This document shows positions 57,439-61,793 of a stretch of 61,793 nucleotides of DNA, in pieces; position 1 is the first letter of the stretch; each line of letters starts with the position of its first letter. The translations under genes were made by a program, and so were the position numbers. The DNA lies in the NCBI RefSeq assembly GCF_014646155.1, contig NZ_BMMX01000033.1, positions 1-61,793 of the forward strand, given 5' to 3'. The stretch comes from Mangrovihabitans endophyticus (GTDB lineage Bacteria > Actinomycetota > Actinomycetes > Mycobacteriales > Micromonosporaceae). Below the pieces are notes generated by a model, which was not told the origin of the DNA, ran no database searches, and saw only the letters and a list, made by a program, of their open reading frames with translations.

Positions 57439-58562
57439 ATGAAGCTCATCCGTCTCGCGTCGACGGCCGCCGCCGTCGCACTGACCGCGGCCCTGGCGGC
57501 CTGCGGTTCGAGCGAGAAGACCATCGACAAGGAGGCGGGCTCCGGCGACAACGCGGGTGCGCTGGTCGGCGTCACCATGCCGACCCGCTCCTCGGAACGG
57601 TGGATCAGCGACGGGAACAGTCTCAAGAAGCAACTTGAGGCCCTGGGCTACAAGGTGGACCTGCAATACGCCGAGGACGACATCCCGACGCAGGTGAACC
57701 AGCTCGACAACCAGATCACCCGGGGCGCGAAGCTGCTGATCATCGCCTCCATCGACGGAACCGCCCTGACCACACAGTTGCAGAACGCCAAGGAGAACAA
57801 CATCCCGGTCATCGCGTATGACCGGCTGATCCGTAACAGCCCCAACGTGGACTACTACGCCACCTTCGACAACTTCAAGGTGGGCGTGCAGCAGGCGACG
57901 TCCCTGCTGACCGGGCTGAAGGTGCTCAACAGCGACGGGTCGAAGGGCAGCGCCAAGGGACCGTTCAACATCGAGTTGTTCGCGGGTTCGCCGGACGACA
58001 ACAACGCCACGTTCTTCTTCAACGGCGCCATGAGCGTGCTCAAGCCGTACCTGGACGACGGCACGCTGGTGGTGCGCAGCAAGCAGACCGATTTCCGGCA
58101 GATCGCCATCCTGCGGTGGCAGGCGAAGGTGGCGCAGGACCGGATGGAAAACCTGCTCACCTCCACCTACCGTGGAGGCGTGACGGTGGACGGTGTGCTG
58201 TCGCCCTACGACGGCCTGTCCATCGGCATCCTGTCGGCGCTCAAGAGCAACGGGTACGGCACCTCCGGGCAGCCCTATCCGATCGTCACCGGGCAGGACG
58301 CCGAGGAGGCGTCGGTGAAGTCCATCATCGCGGGCGAGCAGTACAGCACCATCTTCAAGGACACCCGGGAACTGGCCAAGACCACCGTCGGCATGGCGGA
58401 CGCGGTGCTGAACGGCAAGAAGCCGCAGACCAACAACACCACGGACTACGACAACGGCGTGAAGGTCGTGCCGTCGATGCTGCTCGACTCGGTGATCGTG
58501 GACAAGTCCAACTACCAGAAGGTGCTCATCGACAGCGGCTACTACACCCAGGCGCAGCTCCA

Positions 58563-58566
<4 letters not shown>
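57439..58566 (+). CDS. chvE: Multiple-sugar-binding lipoprotein ChvE
   Basis: 375 residues. Lipobox ALAACGSS. VGVTMPTRSSERWISDGNSL, YAEDDIPTQVNQLDNQITRG, PVIAYDRLIRNSPNVDYYAT and NIELFAGSPDDNNATFFFNG match ChvE, which binds galactose, arabinose, xylose and sugar acids. It delivers sugar to the MmsA/MmsB importer encoded immediately after, with a 4-nt overlap (GTGA). Regulated by the operator-rich promoter upstream. Confidence 0.92.
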
Positions 58567-60091
<1,525 letters not shown>

Positions 60092-60095
<4 letters not shown>

Positions 60096-61339
60096 CAAGC
60101 GTCGCGCCCACCAACACCGGGGTGGCCGCGGAACCGCCCGCGCCGCAGGCGCCACCGGAGCGCGGTCGCTTCACGGTGAACCTGCGCCAGAGCGGCATCT
60201 ACATCGCGTTCGCCCTGATCGTGCTGCTGTTCACCGTGCTCACCCACGGTGACATGCTGGCGCCGCAGAACATCAGCAACATCATCGTGCAAAACTCGTA
60301 CATCCTGATCCTGGCCATCGGCATGATCCTGGTGATCATCGCGGGGCACATCGACCTCTCCGTCGGCTCGGTGGTGGCCGCCAGCGGCGCGGCGGCGGCG
60401 GTGATGATGGTCGACCTGCACCTGGCGTGGCCGCTGGCGCTGCTGATCACCCTGATCTTCGGCGGCCTGGTGGGCGCCTGGCAGGGATACTGGGTGGCCT
60501 ACTTCGGCATCCCGGCGTTCATCGTGACGCTGGCCGGCATGCTGCTGTTCCGTGCCGTCACGCTGATGATCCTGGGCAACCGGGGCATCGGGCCGTTCCC
60601 CGACCCGGTGCGCACCCTGTCCAACGGGTTCACCCGTGGCTACCTGGGCAACATCGGGCTCGGCGTGCTGGGTGGAGCGGACCTGCTGAGCCTGCTCGTG
60701 GGGCTTGCCGCAGCGGCCGTCGTGGTCGGCACGCAGTGGCGTGCACGGGTCGCGCGACGCCGGTACGGGCAGAGCGTGGACGCGCTGCCGCTGTTCGCCG
60801 CAAAGATGGCGGTGGCCGTGGTGGTCATCATGTTCGTGATCGTGCAACTGGCGCGCTTCCACAACCTGCCATGGGTGCTGGTGCTGCTGGCGGCGCTGGT
60901 GGTCGGATACTCGGTGATGACCGACCGGGCGGTGTTCGGGCGCCAGATCTATGCGGTGGGCGGCAACCTGCAGGCGGCCACGCTGTCCGGCGTGAAGGTC
61001 AAGAGCGTGGTTTTCTGGATCTTCGTGAACATGGGCGTGCTGTCGGCGCTGGCGGGCGTGATCTTCTCCGGACGGCTGAACCAGGCGAACCCGACGGCGG
61101 GCAACCAGTTCGAATTGGACGCGATCGCGGCGGCGTTCATCGGGGGCGCGGCGGTCCAGGGCGGCGTGGGCAAGGTGGTGGGCGCGATCACGGGCGGCCT
61201 CATCATGGGCGTCATCAACAACGGCATGAGCCTGATCGGCGCACCGAGCGAACAGGTGATGCTGGTAAAGGGCGCAGTGCTGCTGGCGGCGGTGGCGTTC
61301 GACGTGTGGACGAAACGCCGGGCGGGCGCAAGTCGCTGA
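60092..61339 (+). CDS. mmsB: Sugar ABC importer permease
   Basis: 415 residues, about ten helices. NISNIIVQNSYILILAIGMI, IIAGHIDLSVGSVVAASGAA, AVGGNLQAATLSGVKVKSVV and FIGGAAVQGGVGKVVGAITG are the conserved blocks of the RbsC/MmsB/GguB branch. A 50-residue loop around LPLFAAKM and RWRARVARRRYGQS is typical of this longer type. Last gene of the importer operon. A GC-rich repeat region follows its stop. Confidence 0.93.
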
Positions 61340-61793
61340 CAGAAGACGACAGCGCGCTGGGGTGCGCGCTGGCATGCGCGTCGGGTGCGCGCTGGCATGC
61401 GTGTCGGGTGCGCGCTGGCATGCGCGTCGGGGGCGCGCGGGTGCGCGTGGGGGGCGCGCGGGGCGTGTCGGGGGCGCGCTGGCATGCGCGTGTCGGGTGC
61501 GCGTGGGGGCGCGTCGGGTGCGCGCGGGGCGTGTCGGGGGCGCGCTGGCATGCGCGCGTCGGGTGCGCGCGGGGCGCGTCGGGGGCGCGCTGGCACGCGC
61601 GTCGACGCTTCTATAGGTGGGCCGGTTCCGGGAGGGATTGGTATCGGTAGGTTCGTCGTTGGTGATCTGCGAGTGACTCATTCAAGATCTGGCTGCCCTG
61701 GGGTATGCCGTGGAGTCGACTTGTCCTCGTGGGTTGCCGGCGTCGGCCCGGCCCACCGTGCTGGCCTGATCAGAAGCCTGTCCGCGTGCTCGC
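61340..61793. other. Repeat region and unassigned right end
   Basis: From about 61353 to 61603 the sequence is made of variants of GCGCTGGCATGCGCGTCGGG and GTGCGCGCGGGGCGTGTCGG, an irregular GC-rich tandem repeat of 20-30-bp units. After 61610 about 180 bp of ordinary composition follow, with no frame long enough to call and nothing recognised. A gene could begin or end beyond the edge. Confidence 0.55.

Noticed and set aside
57361..57666. Minus-strand frames opposite the start of chvE
   Set aside because: They are antisense shadows of chvE with no independent ribosome-binding site or domain.
61340..61640. Arg/Ala-rich frames on both strands at the right end
   Set aside because: They follow the GC-rich repeat units in several frames at once and lack start signals or domains.
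61640..61793. Possible transposase end at the right edge
   Set aside because: The short frames looked vaguely like the tail of a conserved protein, but no motif could be named with confidence.

Overview
The window is high-GC actinobacterial DNA (codon bias toward G/C in third position, GTG/TTG starts, many 4-nt ATGA/GTGA gene overlaps, an actinobacterial tRNA Gly-Cys-Val cluster). The gene families (RepSA/TraB-type integrative element, ECF42-DGPF pair, DUF222-HNH, DUF6010, a KPWH microprotein, ChvE-type sugar importer, PL1 lyase with ricin domain) fit Micromonosporaceae, for example Actinoplanes or a relative. That assignment is an inference from content, not a database match.

Left edge (1-664): a decayed DNA methyltransferase fragment on the minus strand and non-coding sequence. 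It may be the remnant of an older element sitting beside the next one.

Integrative and conjugative element (665-17562, about 16.9 kb): an AICE (actinomycete ICE) lies between two perfect 43-bp direct repeats that match the 3' part of tRNA-Val(GAC). The intact tRNA is at 17521-17592 next to the integrase. From left to right the element holds a lower-GC cargo region (a DUF262-HNH GmrSD/SspE-like protein and a small membrane protein with a possible Zn site), a regulator module on the minus strand (creatininase-like protein and HTH-TPR regulator), and a long, tightly overlapped plus-strand operon. The operon encodes a membrane protein, SSB, TraB/FtsK DNA translocase, small membrane proteins, a MazG-like protein, HTH-Zn protein, SpdB-like protein, DUF4031 protein, a PP-loop (PAPS-reductase-like) protein and RepSA. 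Xis and a tyrosine integrase follow. The integrase carries what reads as a LacI-type helix-turn-helix inside its catalytic domain.

Chromosomal region 17.6-33 kb: tRNA operon, a frameshifted MerR gene, a serine hydrolase, an MT0933-like antitoxin, a NarL-type two-component system with a DrrAB-like ABC exporter, a nuclease-lamin tail protein, a frameshifted methyltransferase, an ABC exporter, deoC with its GntR regulator and operator, an ECF42 sigma factor with its DGPF partner, and small membrane and secreted proteins.

Region 33-54 kb: DUF222-HNH protein, two GNAT acetyltransferases, ArsR/DUF5937 regulator, an ECF sigma/membrane protein pair, AraC-VOC pair, a large secreted beta-propeller protein, two solute-binding proteins, a PknB-type kinase followed by a surface protein and class F sortase, and a BNR-propeller/ubiquitin-like/MFS operon.

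Region 54-61.8 kb: an EspR-like regulator, then a plant-polysaccharide locus: a pectinesterase remnant, a PL1 pectate lyase whose ribosome-binding site is buried in a predicted hairpin, and a chvE-mmsA-mmsB sugar importer behind a promoter with several palindromic operators. Throughout the chromosomal part, short tandem repeats of 15-37 bp occur at gene ends and in frame inside at least six proteins.
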